Shown: piece by piece, positions 10,966-23,971 of the stretch
How positions within the stretch are numbered: the first letter of the stretch is position 1
Layout: every line of letters starts with the position of its first letter
Source: Agaricus subrufescens
Lineage: Eukaryota > Basidiomycota > Agaricomycetes > Agaricales > Agaricaceae
NCBI GenBank assembly: GCA_029945375.1
Contig: CM057060.1
Location: 2,480,001-2,544,000 of the forward strand
Length of the DNA: 64,000 nt
Direction: 5' to 3'
The notes under the pieces: generated by a model
Told to the model about the DNA's origin: nothing
The model's input: only the letters and a program-made list of their open reading frames with translations
Databases searched by the model: none
Made by a program: the position numbers and the translations under genes

Positions 10966-13900
10966 CTAGGAAAAGAAGTATTGCGACTGCTTGATCATTT
11001 CCACGTTAAATTCTCCCTTCTCAGGCAGTGGTGGGAGTAGGTCAGTCATATTGACAAACTTGCCCATCAACTTGACGACTGCATCCATCTGTTGCGACTT
11101 CTTTTCTTTCGTTGCTTTCGTCTGATGGGTAACATCGTCTTCATCTTCCTCTGCCTCATCGTATTCCTCGTCTTCATCTCGAGTCGTTTTCTTCTTGGAG
11201 CTAGACTGTCCCGCCTCCGCCTCAAGCTCGTTCAAAAGCTGTTTAACTGTTTTTGCGTCCTTTGGAGCACGTGATTCGTCGACTGTAGACGTTAAATCCT
11301 CTGAAACGACGAGAAGATCCTTCAAGGCAGCGAGCGATTTCGCTTGCTCAGGTGTAGCATAAATTCTGCTACCAGCGTTATACAGTTTGGTGGTAAGAGA
11401 CTTTCCATTAAGATGGAGAAGTGGAATTTTGTAATTTTGATACCTTTTGAGAAACTAAACCGACCGGATTAGCATCATCTTGAACCTAGTTGTTGAACGG
11501 AGACGTACCTCATGACGTAGTTTCTTCAGGACATCAGACGAGTGAAGCGCGATGAACGTGTCCCGAATCGTACTTGACATCTCATCAATGTCAGCTGCAT
11601 GCGTCCAGTACGAATCGTGCACTGAAGCGAACGTCAACCGTTTTTTCTAATACCAGACAAATTTCAGATATCTATATCCGCATGGGGTGAAAGCCAGACT
11701 CACCCTGCATTCAAGCGCAGTCAACATCATATGCGTTGCATCAAGGCTGTGTATATAGTTCGGTGGGAATGCCGATGCTTGCTTCACCGAGTTTACTGTC
11801 ACGCACATTATTACTATTATAAGTTGAAACCAGAAACTAGAATACAACTCACCTTCGGCTAGTTTATTCGGATCCGAGATATAGACTGTCTGGATGGACG
11901 TGTTGATCTGTTTCCGGGCAATCTTTCTATATGGCTGAACAATTGGCAATCCAAGCGGCGTTGTCCAAATGACACTCGTCATGAGTTCCTTTTTGATTCT
12001 GTTCATCGGTAGCTGCCCCTTCTTCGCCGCAGCTGCTTTAGAGGCCCTAGATTTACCAGAAGTCTGCGTCGCCGCTAGTCGTTTGGTACGCTCATCCGGT
12101 GATTCAAGGCACTCAGCCATAAGCTCAGGTATACGTGCTTCGGGAATTGATTTGGCTATCAGTCTAGCCGAGAGGTTGAGCCATGTTTGAATGGATTGAG
12201 CGCCCTTGAAAAGGTTTCCAATACATCCCAAGACAACACGAGCAAGGTATGCGGCCGCGAGCCAGCATTCTTCTCCCGGAATATCTTTTCGATCCTTCAG
12301 CTGTTTCTCAATTTGATCTCTGGCACCAATGAAGGTCACACCGTACACAGTCGTCATTACCTGTGCAGTGATCAGCTCCTGTTCAAATCCAAAGCGACCA
12401 AGTTAACCTGTACTTACAGTCTGCTTAACGACTTTTCTGGTTATTTTCCCCTTCAGCATCAAAGCATATTTCTCCCCTTTCTCGCAGTCTTTTGCGATGA
12501 CTTCTTCAACCATCGCACCAACATAACTGTACACATCACTCGGCTTGTCACTTGCCTCCAAGTTTACTTGTCTAGCACCTTGGACGTCACCGCCAAGAGC
12601 GGCATAGTGTTGTAAGCCATTGCATGTCCCATCCTGATGCACGGGTAAACTGCTTTCGAATGCTTCAGGATTTCCAGATTCAAGGGCGTCGCGTAATTCG
12701 ATCGATGCTGCTAAAAATTGCCATGGATCTGACGCTTCTAGCCACCATTCCTTCGTCGCGGGGTCGTCGAGTAAACGAGTCGCTGTTTGATAAATCTGGT
12801 CGAGATGTTCATCAACCCACCTCACCCGGTCGTCAAAGTTGGCTTTATCATAGCCGTAAAGGTTGGCGATATGAATCTTGAGCCAGCGGAGTCCTCGTGC
12901 GCCCAGAGGTTTGGCCTCAGCAAAGGTCAGTAAACCACGACAGAGATCGTCACCAATGTGGTTGAGATGTGCAGGGACTGGGTAGGCACGGCCGCGAAAA
13001 TCGAGATTATGAGGGAAATAGAATGCATCATTTAAGAGCTGTACATCGTAACTAATCAGTAAAAACCAGGAGAAACATAGAATTGGACATACAGCACGAG
13101 CAATCTCCAATTTATAGTTGACGCTGCAGCGATCAGAGTGATTGTTCGCCTTAGCTTGGTTATATGCCTTTAGCCGCGTCAAGTAAGCGCTCCTGGCTTT
13201 CATATCACCCATTTGCCCAGCTTCGGGTTGATCAGGTTCAGGGTGATCGTAAGTCGCAGGCGGCATTTTCCCCAATCTTTCTCCGGAATTCCAAGTTCGA
13301 AGAACGACATCAAATACTTTTTTATTGATCCTCCAAGGAGTGCTAGCAAGAACATCAAGGCCAGCATATACCAGCTCAATTTGACCATGCTTTGAAGCTT
13401 CCTTGAGGTATATTTGCTGTTCAACTGAGTCCTTGAATCGCATGACGTGGGCTACAGAGACGTTGAGACTTGGATATACAGAAATGAGGACAGTACGAAC
13501 TTTTGGAATAAAGATACCCGCCAACATTATGACTGACCCAGGGCTGAGGTTTCACAAGCATCGGTAGATGGCGCGGATGAAGGGTGTCCTTCACGGGGTC
13601 TAGTGCTAGTCGCTCACTCACGACTGGATTTAATCGGATCACGCCAAGCTTGCTTCCTCGAAGGTATTCGTATGCATGGTGGAAAGCTGGTTGCATTTCC
13701 GAACTTGAAAAGGAAATCGTCAGACAAATTCCACTTAGACAAAAGGTACAACATACACCACTTCGCCATTGTCGAGCTTTGCAGTCCTCTCTACCTCCGC
13801 CACTTCCATAAGACAATCCACAAGGATGCCACCAATCCTTGACCTCGTGACTTGGCTCCAGCCGATGCCATGTTCCTCCCCTTCTAATTCTTTAGACACT

Positions 13901-15584
13901 GCGAGTCTTTTCTCTTTCAGACTCTCGTACCCGAACTGACTATACCAATCCACATCAGGAGACCCGCTACCCGCGGCATTATCTGCTGATACTGCCCCCT
14001 GCGGCTGCTCTAGCGGCGGCGGTTCTTTATAAACGTTATGTTTTTTTATCACCTGAGCTTTATGCTCCTGTTCGACAGCTTTCCCAACGGAGATCAGCGC
14101 CCTAGTCGTTTTCATCCCATCCGAAAGTCCACTCGATCCTTGTAGTCTCATAATTTCCATGATTGTAATCAACGACAGCCTCTCTGGGTTCACCAAGTTC
14201 AGATATGGCGCTAAGGTTTCCGGGCTTCCAAGCGTACGTCCGTTTTTCCAACGCTGTCTTCTACTTTCCTCTTCACTGATAACTTGAATTTCCTCCTTAA
14301 TTCGCTCACGAAGTTTTAAATGCCATCCCCACATCCAACCCTGCAGTGTCGATGAATTTAGAGCAGGATTGTGTATACCCAGGGTTTCGAGTGTTTGGGA
14401 CTGTTGTTGGAGACGCTCGAGTGCAACGTCATAAGCAGATTTTTCGAGGTGTCTCTGACGAGCCATGACATCCTCTGGAAGAACACGACGAGTTTGATTG
14501 ATCTCAACGAGGTGACGGCGAAGTTGGGCAATGTTAAAAGGGACTTCTGGTTCGGAAACGGTCTTTCCCTCACCATCGTATTTCTATGCAACGCGAGAAA
14601 TGAGCACCAAACACAATCGACTACAGCAAATCCAACTTACAGCTGGTCGTATGACAGGCATAACTTCAGGAACGTCCTTGAGAGCATCCTCTGAAACGAC
14701 AAGGGCTTGTGCTTCACCAATCTCCGCAATGACTTCGGGAATGTTCAGATTCACTGCAGCCTGTGAGAACGTCTTGATTGCCTCTGTCGCTTCAAGATGT
14801 GAGTCGAACACAGACTCGGCAACGACACGTAGGGGTGAAATTTGTCTCCGGTGCATTTTCTCGAGTAATTGAGTAGGGCTCGGAAGGTTGACACGGCTGG
14901 AGGAACGCCCAGGGGCAGAATCGCGATTGAAACTAGAAGTATAATCAGCGAGGAAACTTAAACTCAATGAAAGACAGCTTACTGTTGCCATGCGCGTAGC
15001 ATAAGACCATAAGTAACCTTGTTTGGAGCAGTATTCTCGACCTCTGATTCAAGAACTTGGTAAAGTCCATGAATGTCGTCAAGCCATTGCGTGCTGTTCT
15101 CTCGGTCTTTGTGGATGGCCATTCCATAATAAGCCTCAATAAAGGCATTATACATGCCTGTTTCGAGCAGCGACTTTGTCTCGTTTTGTCGTAGCTTCTC
15201 GAAGATAATCTTGGCGCGAGGAACGTCATATAGATTGTGGAGGCAAGCATCCATAATACTCATCGACTCTTGCGTGAGGGTGTCAGTGTACCATGTCTCT
15301 CCTGAGGAGGGTGTGTCGACGGGAGGAGGAGGTGGGAGAACAGTGTATTGATGGTCGCGAACAAGGAAGCGTTCGAGGTCATTGAGAATGCGGTTCTCAT
15401 CCTTTGGACTGGGAGCAGGTCCCCCACGGTGAACGATGAAGGAAGGGAATTCGATTTTGGGGGACTCCGCGGTCGCGAGAGCCGGGGCGCTGGCTTTCTT
15501 CGTCGGGGTCGAGTAAAGACGGGCGGGGCGGGGGAGAGCCTGGCGAGAGAGCAGTCGAGTAGCCTTTTCCACTCTTCGCAACAT
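10966..15584 (-). CDS. RPO41: mitochondrial DNA-directed RNA polymerase (Rpo41, T7-type)
   Basis: Single-subunit polymerase that transcribes mitochondrial DNA. The N terminus MLRRVEKATRLLSRQALPRP is a typical matrix-targeting presequence, and an Ala/Pro-rich, pentatricopeptide-like N-terminal extension follows. The catalytic core has all T7-family motifs: FPHNLDFRGRAYPVPAHLNH, motif A with catalytic Asp in LPVHQDGTCNGLQHYAALGG, the fingers/motif B region TTVYGVTFIGARDQIEKQLK, and motif C with the second catalytic Asp in TFASVHDSYWTHA. The protein ends QSQYFFS, the family's conserved aromatic C terminus. An acidic insertion (EDEEYDEAEEDEDDVTH) sits just before the C-terminal segment. At least nine introns interrupt the gene. 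The stop of the peptidase gene upstream is 86 bases from this start. Confidence 0.96.
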
Positions 15585-15670
15585 GACGCGACGAATACCG
15601 TCAATTTTTCAGACTTAAATTGAAAAATATATGTCACGTGGATACTGAACTACATATAGAAGACCACTAA

Positions 15671-18503
15671 TTACAGCAAGCGCGCGACTACTGCCTCCCA
15701 GACTGCTTGCGGATTGTTCACACTACCAAAGTCGCGTCAGGACCGTTCAAGGACAGTTGAGTTTAACGTACATGTCTGCAGTCAGCGGTAGATTAAGGTC
15801 CGCTGGACGATCTTGCCATTCTACAAAGATTCATTAGCATGATAAAACTGCAACACCATCTCCCCCTCACCTTCTGGCTGAGTTGGATCTTCGATTCCAA
15901 ATCCTAGTCTCCATGCAATACCCTGGACCCCATTAACGAGGCTAGATAATATTCGTCAGATGAAACTACCGGTTACCATATCATCTTACAAGTCTGGTGG
16001 TGCAAGAGGGCTATCCTTGAGTTGAGTCGTCTACAGCCAATTCTGCGTCAGTCATGCCATTGTGCGTTTGTTCTGTCTACTGACCTTGATCTCCGTGTCA
16101 ATGGTAGAAAAGTCAGTTGACTGTCCACCAACTGTCCCACAATATTGTTGTTGGACATCTTTTCTGCCGCCCAAGACAACTGTCTTCGATCCTTCCTCCT
16201 TTGACATTGTGATCTAAAAATGGTCAGAGATAGTAAAGATGATTATGTATGTTTCCAACATACACTGAACAGTGCACAAGAGCTAGCACATCGGCCATTG
16301 CTGACGATAACAACCTTCTTAGGATCGAATAAAGCCTCATTGGGAGGTGTGGTCGGGAAACCCTCAGGCTGACATTCCTGACCTAGCCTACCACAAAAAT
16401 TAGCGACTTGACTCTGATTCTTGAGCGATAGAAACCCACTGTTGACTGAAAGCGTCCTGATGACCATTGATGACCTTATCAACTGGCGGCACCAGCCAAT
16501 TATCGTTAGCAGGGAAAAAGTTGTCGTTCGCATCTCTCCAATTCACAGGATTGTAGAGTAGCTGGTCGAAGGGATCCAAAAGTTTGTCAACGATTTGCTG
16601 GACAATCTGCTGTGCAAGAGGTCCGGCACGTGCGGTGGTATTCAGACCAGCCTGGGGCACGGAGGTTGACTTGGGGCCTACAATCTTGTTTCAAGGGTTA
16701 GAATACAAGTGAATGCCGATATTAAGGACTCACGATGCGATGTAACCACTGGCCACAGAGTCAGTTTTACGTCAAGATTTAAGGAAATCTTGGGAGACTC
16801 ACGTGTGCAGCGCAGATGAAACCACCCCCATTGTTAGACTTTGTGCATCGAGTTAGCCAAGAAAGGGCGCCAACAAGTAATTCCACATACAACATCGACT
16901 ACCAGCTGTGTGGCACCAAGAGACTTGAGGTTCGTAAGACCATTAAGCATAGCGTTAGTCAAATCATCCAAACTGTTGTCTTCAAAGCTTCCAAGGGCCA
17001 GCACACCCGTCTTCTTGTCATCCAACAAGAAGAACTGGGCAGCGTTCAGACTCCCGTTGACAGGTGCCGGAGGGACTAAACCCGGAGGAAGCACGACATC
17101 GCTAAAGGGTAATGTATCAAGCATGATATTGGTTCTATCCTTGCGTGGTTTCGTCGAAGTCCGACGCACTTGCTGGAATTGACCAACTGGTTTCTCAGCA
17201 TCTGAAATTGAGGCCACATTCGGAGCGTTGAGGTCAACTCCATTAGTGCCTCGTCCAGCCAAGCAATGCCCTGAAAAGAAGGATTCGGCATCTACGAAGT
17301 TTTGACTTGCTGAACCCGAGAATCGAGATCTATAAGGCAACTGCAGAGGTACTAAGTTACGTGCGTCCACAGAAAGTGGTTAAATCTCACCGTTATCTCG
17401 ACAGTCGAAGACGCTCCATTAAGCTGAACCTCAAGGTCGACCTCGTCGTCCAAAGGCAAAGACTGTTGTGCAAAGTTACCCATAATATACGCCCAGCTAT
17501 CTCCTGCATTATAACTCGAGAAGAATCTTAAATTGAATCCATGAGTACAGGTTCCAGTGGCATATTCTGAGCCCACTTACGAGTTTTGGCGTGTGCCTAA
17601 ACCTTGGAAGCTACCAGTAATTTTGGCATTGGCATCAACCGCGACGTTGGGATCTTTCCCATTGATCGTGATGACCTTTGCACCAGAAAGCTAGTGGGCA
17701 AATACGGAAGTTGAACACACGGCACTTTGTAGAGACAAGAGGCAAAAAGACGCACTGATGCTAGTCCGCCTTTCAGTCCACCCGGAAGGGCCTTCTGCCA
17801 GACGTCAATCTCGTCTGGAAATTCCGCGGAGGCTACTTGGAATGCTTCAGGAGCAATGTGAACCGCCTGGTTCCCGGAAGAATCCGTCAATAGAACCAGT
17901 GGAATAGGAAGATAGTTGATAAAGAAACCTGAGCACGGTTAGTTGGCGTGTGCCGTTCATCCCGAAATGATTTACATACTATCCTGCAGAAACAAGTGGC
18001 ATCAGGGGGCCGCAAAAAAAAGGTCAACAGGAAAGACCTACATAGCACGAGTTGATATAGACACAATGACCGTCATCAAGCCTCTTCAGAGTCCGAGACA
18101 TATCAATGTGGAAATCGAGGTCATGTTTATAGTTCGTCGCATTGATTCTCGCCAAATCCGCAAACAAGTCTTCATGCACATCCTGATCGAATGGCTTAGG
18201 AGCTTGAATCTGATAGTTGACCGAAGTGTGGAACGCCAAAGTCTTGCTGACCACTTCAATGATCTATCCAAACAACCTCGTGAATATAGAATCACAAAAG
18301 CCGAAAAAAAAACCCACGTTATCCTTGAGTGTTTGGTTAACTGGGAAAAAGTTGTAACAGTCCCTAACGGCCTTTGGAGAGACCCATTTCTGGCCCCCAA
18401 TAGCAGCGCAAGGATCGCCACCACGAGGGAAGACCAACGCTCGTCCTCCAATACCCAGGCCACTCAACGTTGCCAGGTATACCAAGCTCTTAGTGAGTTT
18501 CAT
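15671..18503 (-). CDS. secreted peptidase S41 family protein (CPAF-like)
   Basis: Predicted extracellular serine peptidase of the fungal S41/CPAF-like group. Start at 18503 gives MKLTKSLVYLATLSGLGIGG, a good signal peptide, followed by DPCAAIGGQKWVSPKAVRDC. A PDZ-like middle region holds VWQKALPGGLKGGLASV. The catalytic S41 domain contains NLKSLGATQLVVDV with the NNGGG strand and the nucleophile segment VVIVSNGRCASSCALFS, where the Ser in the CASSC context is the likely nucleophile. The C terminus has EWQDRPADLNLPLTADM and ends NPQAVWEAVVARLL. There are roughly a dozen introns, so exon-level boundaries are uncertain. An upstream in-frame ATG at 18530 exists but would put ten extra residues before the signal peptide. 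No specific substrate can be inferred. Confidence 0.85.
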
Positions 18504-19599
18504 CGTAGTTCGGGTGCCGCACGAAGACAAGAATCGTCCACTCTCCCCTTACATTAAATCCCAATTCCCTAGGATGCTATATCCCTTGTATCAGCACTTT
18601 CTCATGCATCTGTCATACATGCAATCCCACAATCCCACCACCGATCTTCACCTTCTACAAGTAGCACAAGGTCGTTGGCTTCTTTGCGGAGGTCTTTGGC
18701 CCCTCGCACACATGGAACGCTTCATATGACCTCGGCAGGTAAAAAGAGACACAGGGAACGGTGACAGTCTGACTCGCTGGACAGCTGTAAGACAAAGCGA
18801 CCTTCGACCCCTGGCAGACGTTTCATTCGAAGTGAATTTTCTGCCTGTCAAATTACGAGAGAATTCTTCATGGAGTTGGCTAGGAGGCGGCTGGCCGAAG
18901 CAGACGCCTAAGTTTCGCAAGCAAAGTGTACCACGAGCTACATTTTTGGAATTGATAACCCACATAGGGGCGCCTTGGCGCTGTGTCGTAGAGGGGTGAT
19001 AGTGGGAAACAACTGTGAACCCGCCCACGCGATATCAGAATAACAACGAATCGTTATTGATGCCTCACTAATCCCGTCGAAGGCCGCTGTAGCGAATTAG
19101 AGCGGGGGCACCCAGGCGGCCTAATCCATAACAATGGACAGCAATTCCTTTCCTCGCGCGAAGTCGCGAACAATGTGGAAGACAGTCATCAGACTATAAT
19201 AGATATTCTACAGAATTAGGATTTTTATCCGTTAATATTCGCGAAGAACGTCCGTTACTCACTGGTCTCACGGCAAGCTCGCATGCCGACGATATAAATC
19301 ATTCAATCGGCGCTTCGTAGCTAGCTGACTGGTCGGTGGAGAAAGCTGATGATTGATCTCAGGGGTGTCTCACAAGAACATGAAAATATCAATATCTTCC
19401 AACCGAAGACATCGGCTGTTCGACCAAGGCAGTCAACCTGCTTCACTTCTCTGACTCATAACTACAAGTAGGCATCGGTTATTATTACACCATAATTTAA
19501 TCCCACCGTCCCTAGTTTTGATAGTGAATGCAGCTCGCACCGAATACATGAACACCTCGCAGGCAATAGAAAGTGATGAACAGCTGTCATCTCCCTAGC
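18504..19599. other. intergenic region upstream of the S41 peptidase gene
   Basis: About 1.1 kb that should contain the peptidase promoter and the 3' untranslated region of the PhoD-like gene. A 126-codon minus-strand frame at 18648-19028 has no family features. I see no mobile-element ends or RNA gene. Confidence 0.4.
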
Positions 19600-22500
19600 T
19601 CATTTACGGGCCCAACCTGGAGGTGGCGCGGAAGTCGGGTAGCTATGTAACCCCAGAACACCGTTTAGACGGTCGGTAGTTCAAGAACAATTAGAAACTT
19701 ACGGAGCAGTGGTACCAATACCCTTTTCTTTTTCGATTCGTAGAGTAAAGAGTAGGTTTCCATCGTTGGTACCCCAGTCGACGGAACACCAATTCCTGCG
19801 GCCTATGACATATTTTTGTCTGCGGGAAGTACCGTCGGTATCGGTGCCAAACAATGGAAGCTATTTCAATCAATTAGAGGCCGCCAAAAAGGTTACTCAA
19901 CCAAGCATTACCATTATTTCGTCGGTTTGAGCATAATGGAGGGTTTTATGTTGCTTAGTCGCAAGTTGGTTAACCATAGTCAGAACACCGCCCGGCCTGG
20001 GTGTGCGCTCAACCTTGTATACATAAACACTACGCAGTGATCACTTACGGAGGTGTATTCACGATAGCACCTGTTTTCGGTTTCAGTCAGACTTGTGCTA
20101 CCTCACAGATCTAAACGCATTCACGTACTTGTCACGACATTAACCATATACCTATGATCAGTCTGCGCAGGAATTTCTGCACCCCTCCTCCCTTTCAAGG
20201 TTTTCAACACGCCAACAGCGCCACAATGGACGTCTCCAGACACAAAAGATATCCTAAGCCGTTGTTTACTAGCAAGTGTCTGAAGCTGTTCAATAAACCA
20301 ATTGCGCTCATGCTGTATATTCAGAAAAATTCAGCGTCCGTTCTTCCAATGAAACCCGTACATACCTTATGCATACGAGCCGTCCAATGGTCATTTAAGT
20401 CATCCAGTAACTCTGCGTCTGCATTGAACTTGTTGACGAAGCCGGATAGCCCCAGGCTGCCATTCCTACCAAGGGCAACCAACGGGTTGAACTTCGATTC
20501 AAGGGCAGACTCCAAGAAAACCATGCGAGGATAGGCAATTGGTATGCCTACAAGGATGACTAAATGTTCCACATTTGGCGGTAGAGCTCGTATGCGCTGA
20601 AAGACCCTGTCATATTCAACTGAACTGCAGACTTGATCCTTCTTTCGTTCGGCTCTGCAATCCAACGCCAACAATGCCACTTGAGGGCCAAGACTGGTCA
20701 AGATAGAGTGCGAAGGCTGCTTGATATACGGTCCCATCTGACCAAAAACAGTCGACTGGAAGACATGTTTACCCGGAGCGTCACTTAAACCATCCAGTTC
20801 CGCTGATCTCGTCAGTAAAACATGATAACAGGATGAGAAAGACGTACGGTTGACGAAACACTGGAAGATTAAGAAAAAGAAGTAACCACGGTCACCGATA
20901 CTGTAAGATCTATTGAACGCGGTCTTTGAGGAGAAGCGCAGGCTACATACTGTCGGAACACCGGCGCTCGCTGCAGATCATCGGGATCTACGCTACAGTA
21001 TTGAGCTCTATTCATAGCTTGAGATTCGCGATGACTTACAGCTTCCGAACCCGTCAATCTTGTGAAGTTAGATCAATTTCACAAGAACAATTAGAGTTAG
21101 GACGCATATCATACCAGATCTGCGAAAGCATTTTTAACACGTCTAATGGCTCAGGTCAAAAGCACAACTCACCATGATCATCTAAAAACCAGATCCAAAT
21201 TGAGTATCACGGTCCAAGGGTATCAAGATCAGACATACCACACATGTTGACCATTGGACTAGAGAATAGGTTGGTGAAATGATTAGTGGAACAAACGCAC
21301 AAATACGAGGCAGCTCACATGGAGCTATTAGCTCTGGCAAAAGCACCACGCCTAAATGATTGACAATAATGGTTAAACAAAAACCTATCAATGCAGATTC
21401 TGATTTCTTCCGTCAAAGGGTATTGCTTTTTTTCTTCTGGCTTCAACTTTGCAGCCCAGTCTTGCATTTCGGGTTCACGAATCAAGCTATCGCAATACAA
21501 TTGATCCCCCCCGCCGACAAGTGCGTGGAATGGCGTTTCAGCATGGTGGTTTAGAAGATCTACCCACAGAGGATCGTAGCCTGACTGGAAGCCAGGTCCT
21601 CGAAAATCATCAGGGTTGACACCCGCGGAGAACCCATTGCACTGAAGGTTCAAAATCAAAATATAGTAGGAAAAAGAAGATACATATGCAACTTACTGAA
21701 TGGGCAGCCCACCTCATATTCTGGTTTCGGCCAGGAACAAAGAAATTGAGTGCCTGTCCGTTATTGATGCGATATGTGATTTCCATTTCACGATTAGCCA
21801 ATGGAATTTGGATCAAAAAACGCCAGAAGGTAAAAATACTGAAGAACGTAAACGACAATGAACATGACATAAACGTAAAACTCACCCGCCCGTGCCAGCA
21901 TAAACCCACAATTCCTGTCCAAACGCTTCCTCTCTCCTTAGATTAGGATTCATGTTTTCTGTTGTCGAACTCGATGAGGAGACAGAAGGACTGATAGGCC
22001 ACATCGTAGAGTGAGGATCTGCGGGATGTGGACCTAGCTCAAAAGCGGGATGATGTCCATCCTGAGAACCAGAGGCGTTTGACCAGGGGGGAGCTGACTG
22101 AGACACGCTTCCCCCGTGCGCACGAAGAGTTGACGTCGTGAACTTGTCAGGGTCCCATTCATACGAAAGTTTAGGATACGGATCGTAGATAGATCCAGAA
22201 TCTGATGTGACAATGAGAGCGGCACCGCGCCAGATTCCTTGCGAGTCGATTGTATCAAATCTATGAGGCTGGATGTAAGTGCCCATTTGTCTCAAGATAT
22301 ATCAGGTTTACCTCAACAGCGGTCCGCACATAAACTGCCGCCGTACCACATAATCAGTTGGACATCGCGAACAGATGCGCTGAAACGAACCTGTAAGTGA
22401 GGATTCATCCTCGCAACTCTTAGCATCTGAGACCGCTCAGCTGGGTTCAAATGCATTATTTTTTCTGAGCCATACGCCTGTTGCCCATGCGAGGGGAATG

Positions 22501-22876
22501 CTGGTTGGTCGAAAGGAGGATGAGGGGGGTAGCCCGGGCCTGGAGGCCTGGAGTCGGGAACCGTTGGAAACCCGGGCATTGGAGGGGCGGGGGGACCCCG
22601 GATCGGAGGTGCGTAGCCGGCGTAGAACGACGAACCATCTCTGGGAGGTAAAGGAGGCGGAGGGCCAGGAGAGGGAGGGTGTTGACTGCCGTAGAAACCA
22701 CCAATGAAGCTTTCTTCCATTGGCCCTACCTGTTCAACGGGGCCATACGAGCCACCATGCGCAGCATAGTATTGGGATTCCTGATGGAGTAGTGAATAAA
22801 GTGGGCGACTACTATTTTTCTGCCGGCAGCTTACCTTGTCAGCGCGTCGAAAGGCATGCCATCCAGGAGTATCCAT
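19600..22876 (-). CDS. PhoD-like phosphatase domain protein
   Basis: Large fungal protein of the PhoD-like metallophosphatase group. The N-terminal region is Pro/Gly-rich and disordered (PPSPGPPPPLPPRDG, PIRGPPAPPMPGFP). The PhoD-like domain starts around NFFVPGRNQNMRWAAHSCNG and continues FHALVGGGDQLYCDSL, then MVNMCDDHDLIDGFGSYP with metal-binding Asp and His residues. LLALDCRAERKKDQV follows, then HERNWFIEQLQTLASKQRLR and ISFVSGDVHCGAVGVLK, whose SGDVHC segment supplies further metal ligands. The C-terminal exons encode KYVIGRRNWCSVDWGTNDGN and end SAPPPGWARK. The final small exon was found by requiring an in-frame splice to the TGA at 19600-19602. Around ten introns. The natural substrate is unknown. 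Confidence 0.88.
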
Positions 22877-23338
22877 ATTGACCTATGTGAAGAGAGATGT
22901 AGGTCAAGAGTTACTTGATGGTGGCGGTGCAGTTGCTACTAATGATAAGTCTGAGGCGATGATTCACAGAAAAGTAAACTGCGCACATGAAGCTGTGGGG
23001 CAGAAGACTGTGCCAGCCTGATGCCGCTGCTTGGGTCGACACTCCATTCAGATCCAGGTAAGCGATCTCATACGTCATTATCTTCCCACGACTTTTCCTA
23101 TTTTCGGTCTCGCCCCCTTCTACATAGTCACAGGACAGCCTCGTCCCCCCCGTTGTCCCTCTCCCTCGGCTGCGGAACGCGAACAGAAGTAGCCATCACA
23201 AACGGCATAGCCTACAGAAATTCCAGAGATTCCCAAGAACGCGGACATTGCCATTAATGTGCTATGCCGAATAGCCAAGATAAGGCCCCTGACCAACAAG
23301 TCTGGAAGTACTCAAAAGTCTACGCCGTGCTTCAAGCC
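22877..23338. other. intergenic region upstream of the PhoD-like gene
   Basis: Promoter-sized gap between the PhoD-like start and the unassigned locus downstream of CAP. Short frames here show no recognisable domain, and I see no RNA gene or repeat. Confidence 0.4.
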
Positions 23339-23935
23339 CTAATCCCAGAATAACGGAAACCACATGCCGATTCTGATCCTGGGCTTTGAATAATCCTCGT
23401 ATTCTAAAATTTCATGTCCGACATACTGAAACCCTCCGTGATTTCTAATTTGCGACCACTCATCACCAACAGGCTGGACCAAGTGTGTCCGCAGTTTCTG
23501 TATGAATCGACTTGGCGCCATACGTGACTGCTTTTAGCCAAGAGATTTTGCCGCGATGACTCACAACTTCTGAGCTGACTACACACTCTTCTACTCCTCC
23601 GCGGGCCAGAGATTCATACTCTTTTAATTCTCCGGAATCTACTTCCGGGTCCGACCAGATAATGCTACCCCAAGTACGTTAGTGTAGTTTTTTGGGGATC
23701 AAGTTAATCTATCTGAAAGGTCTCTCCGAGCTTGTCGCTGTCACCCTCGTTCTTATATGTCTCTCGTTTTCAGTCGTACCATAACAGGTTTGAGAAACAT
23801 TCCTTATATGCAACAACAATTTGTGGCGTCTTTACCTCCTTATCATTGATGAGCATCCTAATGCTTCCGGTGGCAGATTATCAACAATCGCATCATAAGA
23901 AGCTTGGCCCATCAAAATGATTGTTTCCTACCAAC
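23339..23935 (-). CDS. possible small multi-exon gene of unknown function
   Basis: Several short minus-strand frames with protein-like composition are stacked here and may be exons of one gene. From upstream to downstream they read SIRMLINDKEVKTPQIVVAY followed by KECFSNLLW, then IIWSDPEVDSGELKEYESLA followed by RGGVEECVVSSEV, then, after a plausible GTGAGT...AG intron, RFIQKLRTHLVQPVGDEWSQ and GGFQYVGHEILEYEDYSKPR ending at the stop 23339-23341. Splice choices in the middle are ambiguous and I could not build a single unbroken frame from a start codon. No family is recognised. It could also be a decaying gene or chance frames. Confidence 0.35.
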
Positions 23936-23971
23936 TCATATCTTCTAACTATTACGCAGAGCAACTAACTC

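Noticed and set aside
18648..19028. 126-codon minus-strand frame upstream of the S41 peptidase
   Set aside because: No family features, no clear start context and it lies in the expected promoter region.
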